A DNA stretch of 64,000 nucleotides, taken from CAVUAT01 sp963739545. GTDB lineage: Bacteria; Actinomycetota; Thermoleophilia; Solirubrobacterales; 70-9. The position numbers and the translations under genes were made by a program. This document shows positions 15,232-22,495 of this stretch, one piece after another; the stretch's first letter is position 1; every line of letters starts with the position of its first letter. The notes under the pieces are model-generated. The model was not told the origin of the DNA. It ran no database searches and saw only the letters and a list, made by a program, of their open reading frames with translations. The stretch is from assembly GCA_963739545.1 (NCBI GenBank), contig CAVUAT010000011.1:558001-622000 (forward strand), read 5' to 3'.

Positions 15232-16226
15232 CAGGTGCGCACCAGGGGAAAACTGAGCATCACAGTTGTTCCGTTTCCGGATTGGGAGTCGATCGCCAAA
15301 GTCCCGCCCGCGAGCAGCGCTCGCTCGCGCATGCCCTCGATCCCGATCGTTTCGCCCTCGGGGCGATCGGGAATCCCACGCCCGTCATCGCTGACGGTGA
15401 GGTTGATCGCGCCGTTCGAGCCCTCCAGCTCGATCACGGCATGCGACGCCTGAGCATGCCGGAGAACGTTCGTCAACGCCTCCTGGGCCACGCGATAGAG
15501 GACCAACTCCTGATCCGAGGAGAGATCGGGCAGGTCATCGGAGAGACGACGCTCGATTCGCAGCCCGCCCTGGCGAGCTGCCCGGGAGCTGAGCGCGATC
15601 AGAGCGTTGATCAACCCGAGATCGTCGAGCGCCTCGGGGCGCAGCTCGCGGGCGATTCGTCTGATCTCATCGAGGGCGGAGTGGAGCTCGCCGGCGAGCA
15701 CGGCCATTCGCTTCCGCTCGCCCTCGGGACCCTGCGAAGCGGCCCGTTCGATCTCGAGAGCCACCGCGGTCAGGGTCTGACCGGCCTCATCGTGAAGGGC
15801 CCGAGCGATTCGCAGGCGCTCCCGCTCTTGGGCGAGGAGCGCGGCGCGCGAGCCCGCACGACGTTCATCGGCCAAGCGGCCGAGCATCGCATTGAACGCG
15901 TTCGTGAATGCGGCCAGCTCGACGCTCTCGCTGGAGCCACCGATCCGTGCCCGCTCGGGGTGGCGCAAGTCGACCTCCCCCATCTCGGCCGCGAAGGTCC
16001 GAAGCGGCGCGAAAGCGCGACGGACGCGAATCGCGTTGACCGCCAGCATCGCCACAAACGCCAAGACCAAGATCAGGAGCTCGCCGGCGCGGATCGGGTG
16101 GCTGACGGTAACGGGTGTCACCACCAGGAGCACGAAGATCAAAGTGAGCAAGGCACTGCTTGAAAGGAGTGCCCGCCGCGCGATCGATCTCGATTCCCGG
16201 GAGGAGGGTTCGGCGCTGGAAGTCAT
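15231..16226 (-). CDS. membrane histidine kinase, HisKA_3 (NarX/DegS type)
   Basis: 331 residues. Two membrane helices (about 17-41 and 48-66) enclose only a few outside residues, so no large sensor domain is exposed. A HAMP-like linker follows (about 66-125). The dimerisation helix has RIARALHDEAGQTLTAVALEIE with phospho-acceptor His145. The ATPase part shows the N box (EALTNVLRHAQAS) and the G boxes (DDGRGIP, IGIEGMRERALLAGG). No GAF or haem-binding domain is present, unlike DosS. The signal may be membrane or redox state. Palindrome F is 78 bases upstream, so autoregulation is possible. Confidence 0.92.
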   Translation of the reverse strand: MTSSAEPSSRESRSIARRALLSSSALLTLIFVLLVVTPVTVSHPIRAGELLILVLAFVAMLAVNAIRVRRAFAPLRTFAAEMGEVDLRHPERARIGGSSESVELAAFTNAFNAMLGRLADERRAGSRAALLAQERERLRIARALHDEAGQTLTAVALEIERAASQGPEGERKRMAVLAGELHSALDEIRRIARELRPEALDDLGLINALIALSSRAARQGGLRIERRLSDDLPDLSSDQELVLYRVAQEALTNVLRHAQASHAVIELEGSNGAINLTVSDDGRGIPDRPEGETIGIEGMRERALLAGGTLAIDSQSGNGTTVMLSFPLVRT

Positions 16227-16304
16227 CGCCTAACGAAAGCACGCTCCTCCTCGAATAGCGAGAGGGTCGCTGTGCGGCCCGCCGCAGCGCCCGTCCCTGC
16301 CCGA

Positions 16305-16350
16305 ATGAGGATTTCCACCCATGGACCGGCGACCCAGCCGTTGCGAGTCT
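16305..16350 (+). promoter_or_regulatory. regulon palindrome F plus -10-like hexamer
   Basis: ATGAGGATTTCCACCCAT at 16305-16322, 22 bases, then GAGTCT at 16345-16350, and an ATG six bases further (16357). It also lies upstream of the divergent kinase gene. Confidence 0.7.
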
Positions 16351-16356
16351 TGCGCC

Positions 16357-16670
16357 ATGGTCAAGATCGCGATCCTCTGCCACCCGTGCACGCCGGCCCC
16401 CACCGGCGACCTCGAGGATTGGCTTGAAGGTCAGCTCGACCAACTCCGGAAGGCCGCGCCCGTGGGCATCATCCGTCTGTCCGGCTGGCCCAGGGCCTCC
16501 CCGACACCGAGATCGAGGTCGGGTGGCTTGTCGAGCTGGAACTGCCCGAGGAATCCGTCCAGCTGGGACGCGATCGCCTTGTCAACGCCTTGGCCGATCT
16601 CGTCACGGATATGCGGTTCCTCGGGCTGCAGCCGAGCGTCCTGACCCCGAACGAGTGCGGGAATCCGTAG
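16357..16670 (+). pseudogene. hypothetical protein of about 104 residues, one frameshift
   Basis: Starts MVKIAILCHPCTPAPTGDLE then DWLEGQLDQLRKAAPVGIIRL. A shift around 16475-16495 leads into a well-formed second half: GLPDTEIEVGWLVELELPEE, then SVQLGRDRLVNALADLVTDM, ending RFLGLQPSVLTPNECGNP before the stop at 16668-16670. The halves have consistent amphipathic character, so one ancestral gene is likely. The start codon fits the palindrome F promoter. No known domain recognised. Whether the shift is natural or an assembly indel cannot be decided here. Confidence 0.55.
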
Positions 16671-16681
16671 GCGCTCGTGGG

Positions 16682-16727
16682 ATGGGTGGAAAGCCCCATC
16701 GACACGGCGACCGCCTGAGTCGATCAT
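16682..16727 (+). promoter_or_regulatory. regulon palindrome G plus -10-like hexamer
   Basis: ATGGGTGGAAAGCCCCAT at 16682-16699, 22 bases, GATCAT at 16722-16727, seven bases, then the ATG at 16735. It heads the run 16735-19371 (small protein, flavoprotein, transaldolase). Confidence 0.8.
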
Positions 16728-16734
16728 TCGGGTC

Positions 16735-16980
16735 ATGGCAACCATCGGCCCAGCAGGAGTTCTGATCTTCACTCGTCGCGCCGAACTCGCCCGGACGCCT
16801 CGGCGAACCGCTGTGGGGCGACGGCCAACCCGCGAGACCAAGGCCGTGATGAGGGAGTTCAGGCGTCTGCATCGCACCGAAGGTAAGAACGCCCCCTTCC
16901 GGGACGCATACAGGGGGCCAAAGCAGTCAAACGGCCGGATGGCCCCCGAGGAAGGAAGAGATGGCCGTCGCATCGCTTGA
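16735..16980 (+). CDS. 81-residue basic protein under palindrome G
   Basis: Starts MATIGPAGVLIFTRRAELAR and is Arg-rich throughout (RTPRRTAVGRRPTRETKAVM then REFRRLHRTEGKNAPFRDAY). No domain recognised; possibly nucleic-acid binding because of charge. The start codon is at the exact offset seen in other regulon promoters, implying a leaderless mRNA. Its last six codons overlap the start of the next gene, so the true stop region may be incidental and the frame could be only a short leader peptide. Confidence 0.45.
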   Translation: MATIGPAGVLIFTRRAELARTPRRTAVGRRPTRETKAVMREFRRLHRTEGKNAPFRDAYRGPKQSNGRMAPEEGRDGRRIA

Positions 16981-18259
16981 GACGTTCGTGATCGTCGGCG
17001 CGGGGCTGGCCGGCGCCAAAGCGGCAGAGACGCTGCGTGAAGAGGGCTTCGACGGTCGCCTCGTCCTGGTGGGCGATGAGCCCGAGCGCCCCTACGAGCG
17101 CCCGCCCCTGTCCAAGGAATACCTGCGGGGGGAGGCCGAGGATGCCCCCTACGTGCATGACCGGACCTTCTATGACGACCGTTCGATCGAGCTCTGGTGC
17201 TCGACGCGCGTCACCGGCCTCGACGCCGGCTTTCGGGAGCTCCTATTGGAAGGCGATCGCCGCCTCGGCTACGACCGCCTCCTGCTCTCGACCGGCGCGG
17301 TTCCGCGCCGGCTCGACGTCCAGGGCGCCGACCTCGACGGCATCCACTACCTGCGAACGCTGGCCGACTCCGCGCGGATCCGTGAGCGGATCGAATCGAG
17401 CCAGCGACTGGTCGTAGTCGGCTCGGGCTGGATCGGCGCGGAGATCGCCGCCTCGGCTCGCCAGAAAGGATGCGAGGTGACCATGCTCGAGATGGCCTCA
17501 CTACCCCTCGAGCGTGTCTTGGGGCCCGAGCTCGGGCAGATCTACCTAGACCTGCACCGCGATCACGGCGTCGAGTTCCTGCCCGAGACGACGGTCGAGC
17601 GCTTCGAGGGCCAGGGCTCTGTGGAGCGGGTGATCACCCGCGACGGCGCCTCGATCGAGACTGGGTTCGTCGTCGTCGGCATTGGCGTCGCCCCCCGCAC
17701 CGGGCTGCTTGAAAGCGCCGGGCTTCGGATCGACAACGGCATCGTCGTCGACGAGCATCTCCAGAGCAGCATCCCGGGCGTGTACGCCGCGGGCGACGTC
17801 GCCAACGTTCGCCATCCCTTCTACCGACGCCACCTCCGCGTCGAGCACTGGGACACCGCGCTCCATCAGGGCCCCGTCGCCGCCAGGAACATGCTCGGCG
17901 CAAGCGAGCCCTACGAGCGGATCCCCTATTTCTTCTCCGACCAGTACGAGACCGGAATGGAGTACAGCGGCCACGCAATCGAATGGGACGAGGTCGTCTT
18001 CCGCGGCGACATCGGAGCCCGCGAGTTCATCGCCTTCTGGCTCGAGGACCAGCGCCTCGTCGCGGGAATGAATATGAACGTCTGGGACGTAAGCGACCCG
18101 ATCCGGGAGCTGATCGCCTCCCGCCGGCGACTCGATCCGCGTGAGCTCGCCGACCCCGACACTCCGCTGGCCGAACTGAGCGAGCCCGGCGACGCTGACG
18201 ACGACGAGGACGAGCGCGAAGCCCTCGGCGCGTGGGCATCCGAGGGTGGATCATGGTGA
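16961..18259 (+). CDS. NAD(P)H-ferredoxin/rubredoxin reductase-like flavoprotein
   Basis: 432 residues. FVIVGAGLAGAKAAETLREE (about 9-28) binds FAD; the block RPYERPPLSKEYLRG near 44 is typical of the putidaredoxin/rhodocoxin reductase family; RLVVVGSGWIGAEIAASARQ (about 148-167) binds NAD(P)H; SIPGVYAAGDVA (about 270-281) contacts the flavin. Such enzymes pass electrons to small iron-sulphur proteins, for example for P450s or dioxygenases, but no ferredoxin gene is nearby. GAGGAAGGAAGAG before the ATG is a strong ribosome-binding site. A very acidic tail (DADDDEDERE) is unusual. It lies in one transcript with the transaldolase. Confidence 0.9.
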   Translation: MAVASLETFVIVGAGLAGAKAAETLREEGFDGRLVLVGDEPERPYERPPLSKEYLRGEAEDAPYVHDRTFYDDRSIELWCSTRVTGLDAGFRELLLEGDRRLGYDRLLLSTGAVPRRLDVQGADLDGIHYLRTLADSARIRERIESSQRLVVVGSGWIGAEIAASARQKGCEVTMLEMASLPLERVLGPELGQIYLDLHRDHGVEFLPETTVERFEGQGSVERVITRDGASIETGFVVVGIGVAPRTGLLESAGLRIDNGIVVDEHLQSSIPGVYAAGDVANVRHPFYRRHLRVEHWDTALHQGPVAARNMLGASEPYERIPYFFSDQYETGMEYSGHAIEWDEVVFRGDIGAREFIAFWLEDQRLVAGMNMNVWDVSDPIRELIASRRRLDPRELADPDTPLAELSEPGDADDDEDEREALGAWASEGGSW

Positions 18260-19371
18260 ACCGCCTGCAGCACCTCCAGGACGCCGGGGTGTCGATCTGG
18301 CTGGACGACCTCTCCCGAGAGCTGCTCGACAGCGGCGAGTTCATGCGCTATGTGCGAGAGCTCGCGGTGACCGGAGCGACCTCGAACCCGACGATCTTCG
18401 CCAAGGCGATCACGCGCTCGGACCTGTATGACCCCCAGATCCGCCGCGCGCTTGATCTGGGCCTGAGCGATCCGCGGGAGATCTTCTTCGAGCTCGCTCT
18501 GGAGGACGTCCGCCGCGGCGCCGACAACCTGCGCGCGGTCTACGAGCTGAGCGACGGCCGCGATGGCTTCGTCTCCTTCGAGTGCACCCCCGACCTCGCG
18601 GACGACGCGAATGCGACCGTGAAACAGGCGCTGGACGTCTGCAATCGAGTGAACGTACCCAACCTCCTGATCAAGGTCGCCGCGACCGACGCCGGGATCA
18701 CCGCGATTGAGGAGCTGACGGCGCGCGGCGTCAGCGTCAACGTCACTCTGCTCTTCTCGGTGCGCCGCTACGAGCAGGCGATCGACGCATATTGGAGCGG
18801 CCTCGAGCGCCGGCTGGGAGTCGGCAAGCCGGTCGTGGAGATCTCCTCGGTGGCGTCCTTCTTCGTCTCGCGGGTCGACACGATCGTCGACCCGTGGCTC
18901 GCGCCCGACTCGCCACTGCGCGGGCGAATCGCGATCGCAAACGCCCAGATCGCCTACGCGCGCTACATCCGGTCCCTCGAGAGCGCGAGATGGAAGGACC
19001 TCGCCGTTCGCGGTGCCACACCGCAGCGCCCGCTGTGGGCGAGCACCGGCACGAAAGACCCCGACTACTCCGACGTCCGCTACGTCCAAGAGCTGATCGC
19101 CCCGGGTGTGATTAGCACGGTCCCGATCAAGACGCTTCAAGCCTTTGCCGACCATGGTGACGTCGGCGCCTCACTCGGCCGCGACGCGATCCGCGCCCAG
19201 CGGCTACTCGGCGAGCTGGCCGAGGCCGATATCGACTTCGCTGCGATCACGGACGAGCTCGAGCGCCGAGGCGTCGACTCCTTCCGCGATTCCTATCGCG
19301 AGCTGTTGGCCTGTATCGAGGCGAAGACCTCCGAGGTGAGCGCCGGCGCTCTTGAGGCTGTCCATGCCTAG
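18253..19371 (+). CDS. tal: transaldolase
   Basis: 372 residues, the long actinobacterial-type transaldolase of the pentose phosphate pathway, which moves a dihydroxyacetone unit between sugar phosphates in the cytoplasm. Seen: WLDDLSRELLDSGEF near the start, TGATSNPTIFAKAI (about 43-56), VPNLLIKVAATDAG with the Schiff-base lysine (about 143), and SVNVTLLFSVRRYEQAIDAY (about 163-182). The ATG at 18253 overlaps the flavoprotein stop by seven bases and is preceded by GAGGGTGG. This may be a second, stress-linked copy, since its location inside the putative island is unusual for a housekeeping gene. Confidence 0.93.
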   Translation: MVNRLQHLQDAGVSIWLDDLSRELLDSGEFMRYVRELAVTGATSNPTIFAKAITRSDLYDPQIRRALDLGLSDPREIFFELALEDVRRGADNLRAVYELSDGRDGFVSFECTPDLADDANATVKQALDVCNRVNVPNLLIKVAATDAGITAIEELTARGVSVNVTLLFSVRRYEQAIDAYWSGLERRLGVGKPVVEISSVASFFVSRVDTIVDPWLAPDSPLRGRIAIANAQIAYARYIRSLESARWKDLAVRGATPQRPLWASTGTKDPDYSDVRYVQELIAPGVISTVPIKTLQAFADHGDVGASLGRDAIRAQRLLGELAEADIDFAAITDELERRGVDSFRDSYRELLACIEAKTSEVSAGALEAVHA

Positions 19372-19559
19372 CGGAATGACCATTTCGCCCATGGTCGTAG
19401 GCCGTCTTTCCGCGGGAGCCTGTGGGGGATGGCCGATCCCGGCCATCCAGAAAGGAGCCACCATGTCTTCGGAAGTCGCGATACCAACAACCGCAACGCG
19501 CCCACCCGCGCCCTGGGCACCTCTCGGGCTTGCGCCTTCGCGTTCGCGGGCGCGCCCAC

Positions 19560-20087
19560 GAGCTCGACAGAGCGCTCGCCGGCAAGGTCCGATCGGTGCC
19601 GATGGTCGATCAGGCCGCCCGGGCCCTCGACCAGCTGAGCCGCAGGCAGCGGTGGACCGGCGAGAACGATCTCGTATTCGTGAACGCGGTCGGCGGCGTG
19701 GTCGAGGACTCCCGCCCTGCGGCGGCGCTTCTACGCCGCCCTGAAGGCAGCGGAGGTGCCCCGCCTGCGCTTCCACGACCCCGGCACACGTTCGGGACGC
19801 TCGCCGTGCAGGCCTTCGCGCTTTCCGATGTGAAGGCCTACATGGGCCACGCGGACATTCAGACGACCATGCGCTACGTCCACCACGTGCCGCAGCACGA
19901 CGCCGCCGAGCAGCTGACCAAGCTCTTGCAGGAGCGCACCGAGATCGACGTTGGGTGCGCGCCGGGTGCGCGCGACTTAGACAACGAGAGGGGAGCGGAG
20001 GCAGAAAGCCCGCCTGAGCGGGCAATTTCTGATGGGCCGGGGTGGACTCGAACCACCGACCTACGGATTATGAGTCCGCTGCTCTGA
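19560..20087 (+). pseudogene. tyrosine recombinase (integrase) relic
   Basis: Only the C-terminal catalytic part remains. GKVRSVPMVDQAARALDQLS with RRQRWTGENDLVF is followed by about 85 bases in another frame (LRRRFYAALKAAEVPRLRFH), then the original frame resumes with HTFGTLAVQAFALSDVKAYM and GHADIQTTMRYVHHVPQHDA. These contain the RHT, the GH and the nucleophilic Tyr in MRYVHH. The core-binding N-terminal domain and first catalytic Arg are gone. The frame runs through into the tRNA at 20033. It is the likely relic of the enzyme that used the tRNA 3' end as its target. Confidence 0.8.
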
Positions 20088-20106
20088 CCAACTGAGCTAC
20101 CGGCCC
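20033..20106 (-). tRNA. tRNA with CAT anticodon (Met or Ile2)
   Basis: A complete cloverleaf: acceptor GGGCCGG/CCGGCCC, D arm GCTCAGTTGGTCAGAGC, anticodon loop CTCATAA closed by a five-pair stem, T arm GGTGG-TTCGAGT-CCACC, discriminator A; CCA is not encoded. CAT can be elongator Met or the lysidine-modified Ile2, and sequence alone does not settle it. Partial copies of its 3' end occur at 6848 and 2219. Confidence 0.95.
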
Positions 20107-20169
20107 CGCAGGGGCGAGCCTAACGTCGCGGCGGGCGGCGCCGTCGCGGGACCGGCGCCTCAGCTTGGG

Positions 20170-20763
20170 CTAGGAGCCGTAAGGCGTGAGGGCGTAGCGG
20201 GCGCTGTAGCCGTCCATCGGGCGCGGGGTGCTGCGCCAGCGCGGGCCGCTGCCGCTGGTCAGCGACTCGCCGACCGCGGAGGTATCGAAGCGCAGGCCGG
20301 CGACGACCATGTAGGCGTGGCCGCTGTTGCCGTAGACGGTGATCCACTTGCCGATTCCCGGCTTGCCCCACTTCGAGCCGAGCGGGCCCGACGGGAGCGG
20401 GGTCTTGAGCAGGCCGGCGGCGTGCAGGACGTAGCTGACGGCGCCCGAGCAGTCGTAGCCCTTGGACTTGAAGCTGGCGTGGCCTCCGCCGTAGACGTAG
20501 GGCTTGTAGCGGATCTTGTTGGCGGCGTTGATCGCCTTGCGGACGCGCTTGGGGGCGTCGGACGGCGCGGTCGCCGAGCCGTCGGCGTTAAGAGTGGCGA
20601 CGCCCATGGTCCCCGAGACGGGGGGCGTCGTGGTGCCGCCCGGGGCCACCGATCCACCGGTCTGCGCCTGGGCTGAAGTCGTCGGTATCGCTATCGCTGC
20701 CGCCAGCAGCACCATGGCTGCTGTGCCCTTCCCGTACCTGCTCGCATCGAACCGCAAAGCCAT
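20170..20763 (-). CDS. secreted NlpC/P60-like cell-wall hydrolase
   Basis: 197 residues. A signal peptide (GTAAMVLLAAAIAIPTTSAQ, cleavage near residue 34) is followed by a Gly/Thr/Pro-rich linker and a C-terminal domain. There, GYDCSGAVSYVLHAAG (about 104-119) has the catalytic Cys and GHAYMVVAGLRFDT (about 148-161) the His. Such enzymes cut peptide stems of peptidoglycan. The third catalytic residue is not obvious. AGGAGGA precedes the ATG. Expression is very likely controlled by the c-di-AMP riboswitch directly upstream, a pairing well known for actinobacterial wall hydrolases. Confidence 0.85.
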   Translation of the reverse strand: MALRFDASRYGKGTAAMVLLAAAIAIPTTSAQAQTGGSVAPGGTTTPPVSGTMGVATLNADGSATAPSDAPKRVRKAINAANKIRYKPYVYGGGHASFKSKGYDCSGAVSYVLHAAGLLKTPLPSGPLGSKWGKPGIGKWITVYGNSGHAYMVVAGLRFDTSAVGESLTSGSGPRWRSTPRPMDGYSARYALTPYGS

Positions 20764-20775
20764 TCCTCCTTCGTC

Positions 20776-20912
20776 GGCCTACGGGGTTAGCTGTCGGGCT
20801 GGCGCTAAAGGACTCGCGCTCCCACTAGGTGGGTTCGCCCCAGGAACATTGGTTCCCCCGTTCCCATCTCGCGGTGAGGTGGGATTCGGCGTGTGTTGGC
20901 GGAAACCGTAGC
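20776..20912 (-). promoter_or_regulatory. c-di-AMP riboswitch (ydaO/yuaA type)
   Basis: Read on the minus strand, the leader shows the conserved blocks GCCGAATCCCACC, GGGAACGGGGGAACCAA, GGGGCGAA and, at the 3' end, CCGACAGCTAACCCCGTAGGC. They are in the order found in ydaO riboswitches, which shut off cell-wall hydrolase genes when c-di-AMP is high. The 3' block lies about 12 bases before the start codon, so control may be at translation as well as transcription. Confidence 0.88.
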
Positions 20913-20965
20913 AACTGTGAAGGATCCCTTGCAAAAGGGAACCGTCGCGGCGGTTCGAGGCCGAA

Positions 20966-21340
20966 TCAGTCGTCGCCTGAGAGCACGGCGAGCCCCTCGC
21001 CCACTGAGGCGGGCTCAGGCTCCCCGGCGGCCGCTGCGCGAGCGCCCTCGCGGAGGCCGCTGACGCCCGCGGTCAGCTTCGACGCGAGCTCGGCGTCGAT
21101 CGTCCCCGGGGCGGTGCGCTGGACGAGCGCGATCTCGAGCTGTTCGCTCAGCTCCGCGAGGCGCTGTTGGCCGACGACCATCGCGGCGCCCCTCAGCCCG
21201 TGCGCATCGATGCGCAGGCGCTCGACCTCATCCGATGCGGGCTCGGTCGCCGCCGCAAGCCGCTCGATTCCCTCGAGCATCTCGGGGGCGCGCCGCTCGG
21301 CCTCGGTGGCGAGCATCTGCAGCAGCTCGTTATCGGCCAT
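20966..21340 (-). CDS. Hpt (histidine phosphotransfer) domain protein
   Basis: 124 residues, all helical. LRIDAHGLRGAAMVVGQQRL (about 42-61) fits the Hpt active-site helix (AHxLKGxA, with the phospho-accepting His and an Arg in place of Lys). These proteins relay phosphate between response-regulator receivers. No hybrid kinase is nearby, so its partners are unlinked. The small stand-alone form and single domain are typical. The gene ends 15 bases before the lipoprotein gene start region and may follow it on one mRNA. Confidence 0.75.
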   Translation of the reverse strand: MADNELLQMLATEAERRAPEMLEGIERLAAATEPASDEVERLRIDAHGLRGAAMVVGQQRLAELSEQLEIALVQRTAPGTIDAELASKLTAGVSGLREGARAAAAGEPEPASVGEGLAVLSGDD

Positions 21341-21355
21341 CCGGGTAGTTGTATC

Positions 21356-22363
21356 TCAGGAGGAGCCGGCGGGCGAGGCCGTCACCTTGTCGACCGCGGC
21401 GCGCAGCTCCTCGACTGAATAGGCGCCCTCGATCACGGTGCTGACCTTGCCGTCGCGATCGATCACGTAGAGCCAGGGCTCGCTCGGGAGACGGTAGGCC
21501 TCGACCTGGGGACGCGAACCCTTCTGGATGTCGTTGTCCACGTAGATCTCCTGGTGGATGAAGGCGACGTCCTCGCCCTCGACGTCGCGCTTGACCTGCT
21601 CGGCGACGTCGACGACAGGCCCGCAGATGCGGCTCTGGCAGAGGGCGGGAGTCGCGAAGGACAACACCACCGGCTTCTCGCCCAGCACGTCCGCGAGGTC
21701 CTCGTCGTGCATCGTGCTGGCGGGGACCCGCGTGTCTATCTCCGCGACATCGGCGACGTCGTCGGTCGTAAGGGTGGAGACGACCGGCGCCTTCTCCCCG
21801 ACGGCCACCGGGTCGAACTCTCCGACCAGGCTGGGGGTCGCGATCAGGGAGCCCGAGAAGCCGTCGCCCTCCTTGACCAGCGCGGCGAAGGACCACTTCC
21901 CTGGTTGCTCGAGCGGCACGTCGCTTACGTAGACGACCTTGCCCGCGTCCGGGTCGGCGGCCGTGGACTCGGCGACGAACGCCGGCTCGGTCTCGAGCGA
22001 CTCGATGCGCGCCGGGAAGGGGCCTTCCGCGGGGCCCTGGAGGTTCTTGGGCGCCGCGTAGATGGCCACCTCGGCGGTCGTGATCTGCTCTCGCTCGACC
22101 GTGAACACTCCGAAGGGGAAGCGGTTGTCGCCGACGGTGAGGACGCGGGCGGCCGGCGAGATGACCGGGCCCTGCGAGCTCGCGTTAGCGAGGACCTGCT
22201 CAAGGCTCTGGCCCTCCGCTGCGGGGAAGTCGGTGGCGGGGGGCGCGGGACGGGAGGCGCTGCTCGGCTCGTCGCCGCCGTCGTCGTCGTCTCCGCAGCC
22301 GGCGACGAGCGCCAGCGCCAAGGCGCCGGACGCGAGAGCCGCGGCCATGGCGGCGCGGCGCAT
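21356..22363 (-). CDS. lipoprotein with thioredoxin-like domain
   Basis: 335 residues. Signal peptide MRRAAMAAALASGALALALV followed by the lipobox VAGC, so the mature protein is lipid-anchored outside the membrane; an acidic Asp/Gly stretch follows. The C-terminal half has thioredoxin-fold character: EKPVVLSFATPALCQSRICG (CxxxxCG rather than CxxC), then VAFIHQEIYVDND and EPWLYVIDRDGKVSTVIEGA. This resembles SCO/peroxiredoxin-like proteins, but the cysteine spacing makes the activity uncertain. An upstream GTG at 22402 could add 13 residues; the chosen ATG gives the cleaner signal peptide. Confidence 0.75.
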   Translation of the reverse strand: MRRAAMAAALASGALALALVAGCGDDDDGGDEPSSASRPAPPATDFPAAEGQSLEQVLANASSQGPVISPAARVLTVGDNRFPFGVFTVEREQITTAEVAIYAAPKNLQGPAEGPFPARIESLETEPAFVAESTAADPDAGKVVYVSDVPLEQPGKWSFAALVKEGDGFSGSLIATPSLVGEFDPVAVGEKAPVVSTLTTDDVADVAEIDTRVPASTMHDEDLADVLGEKPVVLSFATPALCQSRICGPVVDVAEQVKRDVEGEDVAFIHQEIYVDNDIQKGSRPQVEAYRLPSEPWLYVIDRDGKVSTVIEGAYSVEELRAAVDKVTASPAGSS

Positions 22364-22495
22364 TGATCCCGTCCCTGGACTCACGCGGCGCATCCTAGTC
22401 ACGGACGTGAAAGCCCCGCTCAGCGCGAGGCACAGGTAGGGTGCGCCGGCTGCTGCAAAGGTGCTTCGAAAACGAAGGCTCGAGAGGAGATCGAC

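Noticed and set aside
19376..19392. ATGACCATTTCGCCCAT as an eighth regulon palindrome
   Set aside because: It is one base shorter, the left arm deviates, and the position 22 bases downstream reads GGAGCC, not GANNNT. It may be a decayed site but is not counted.
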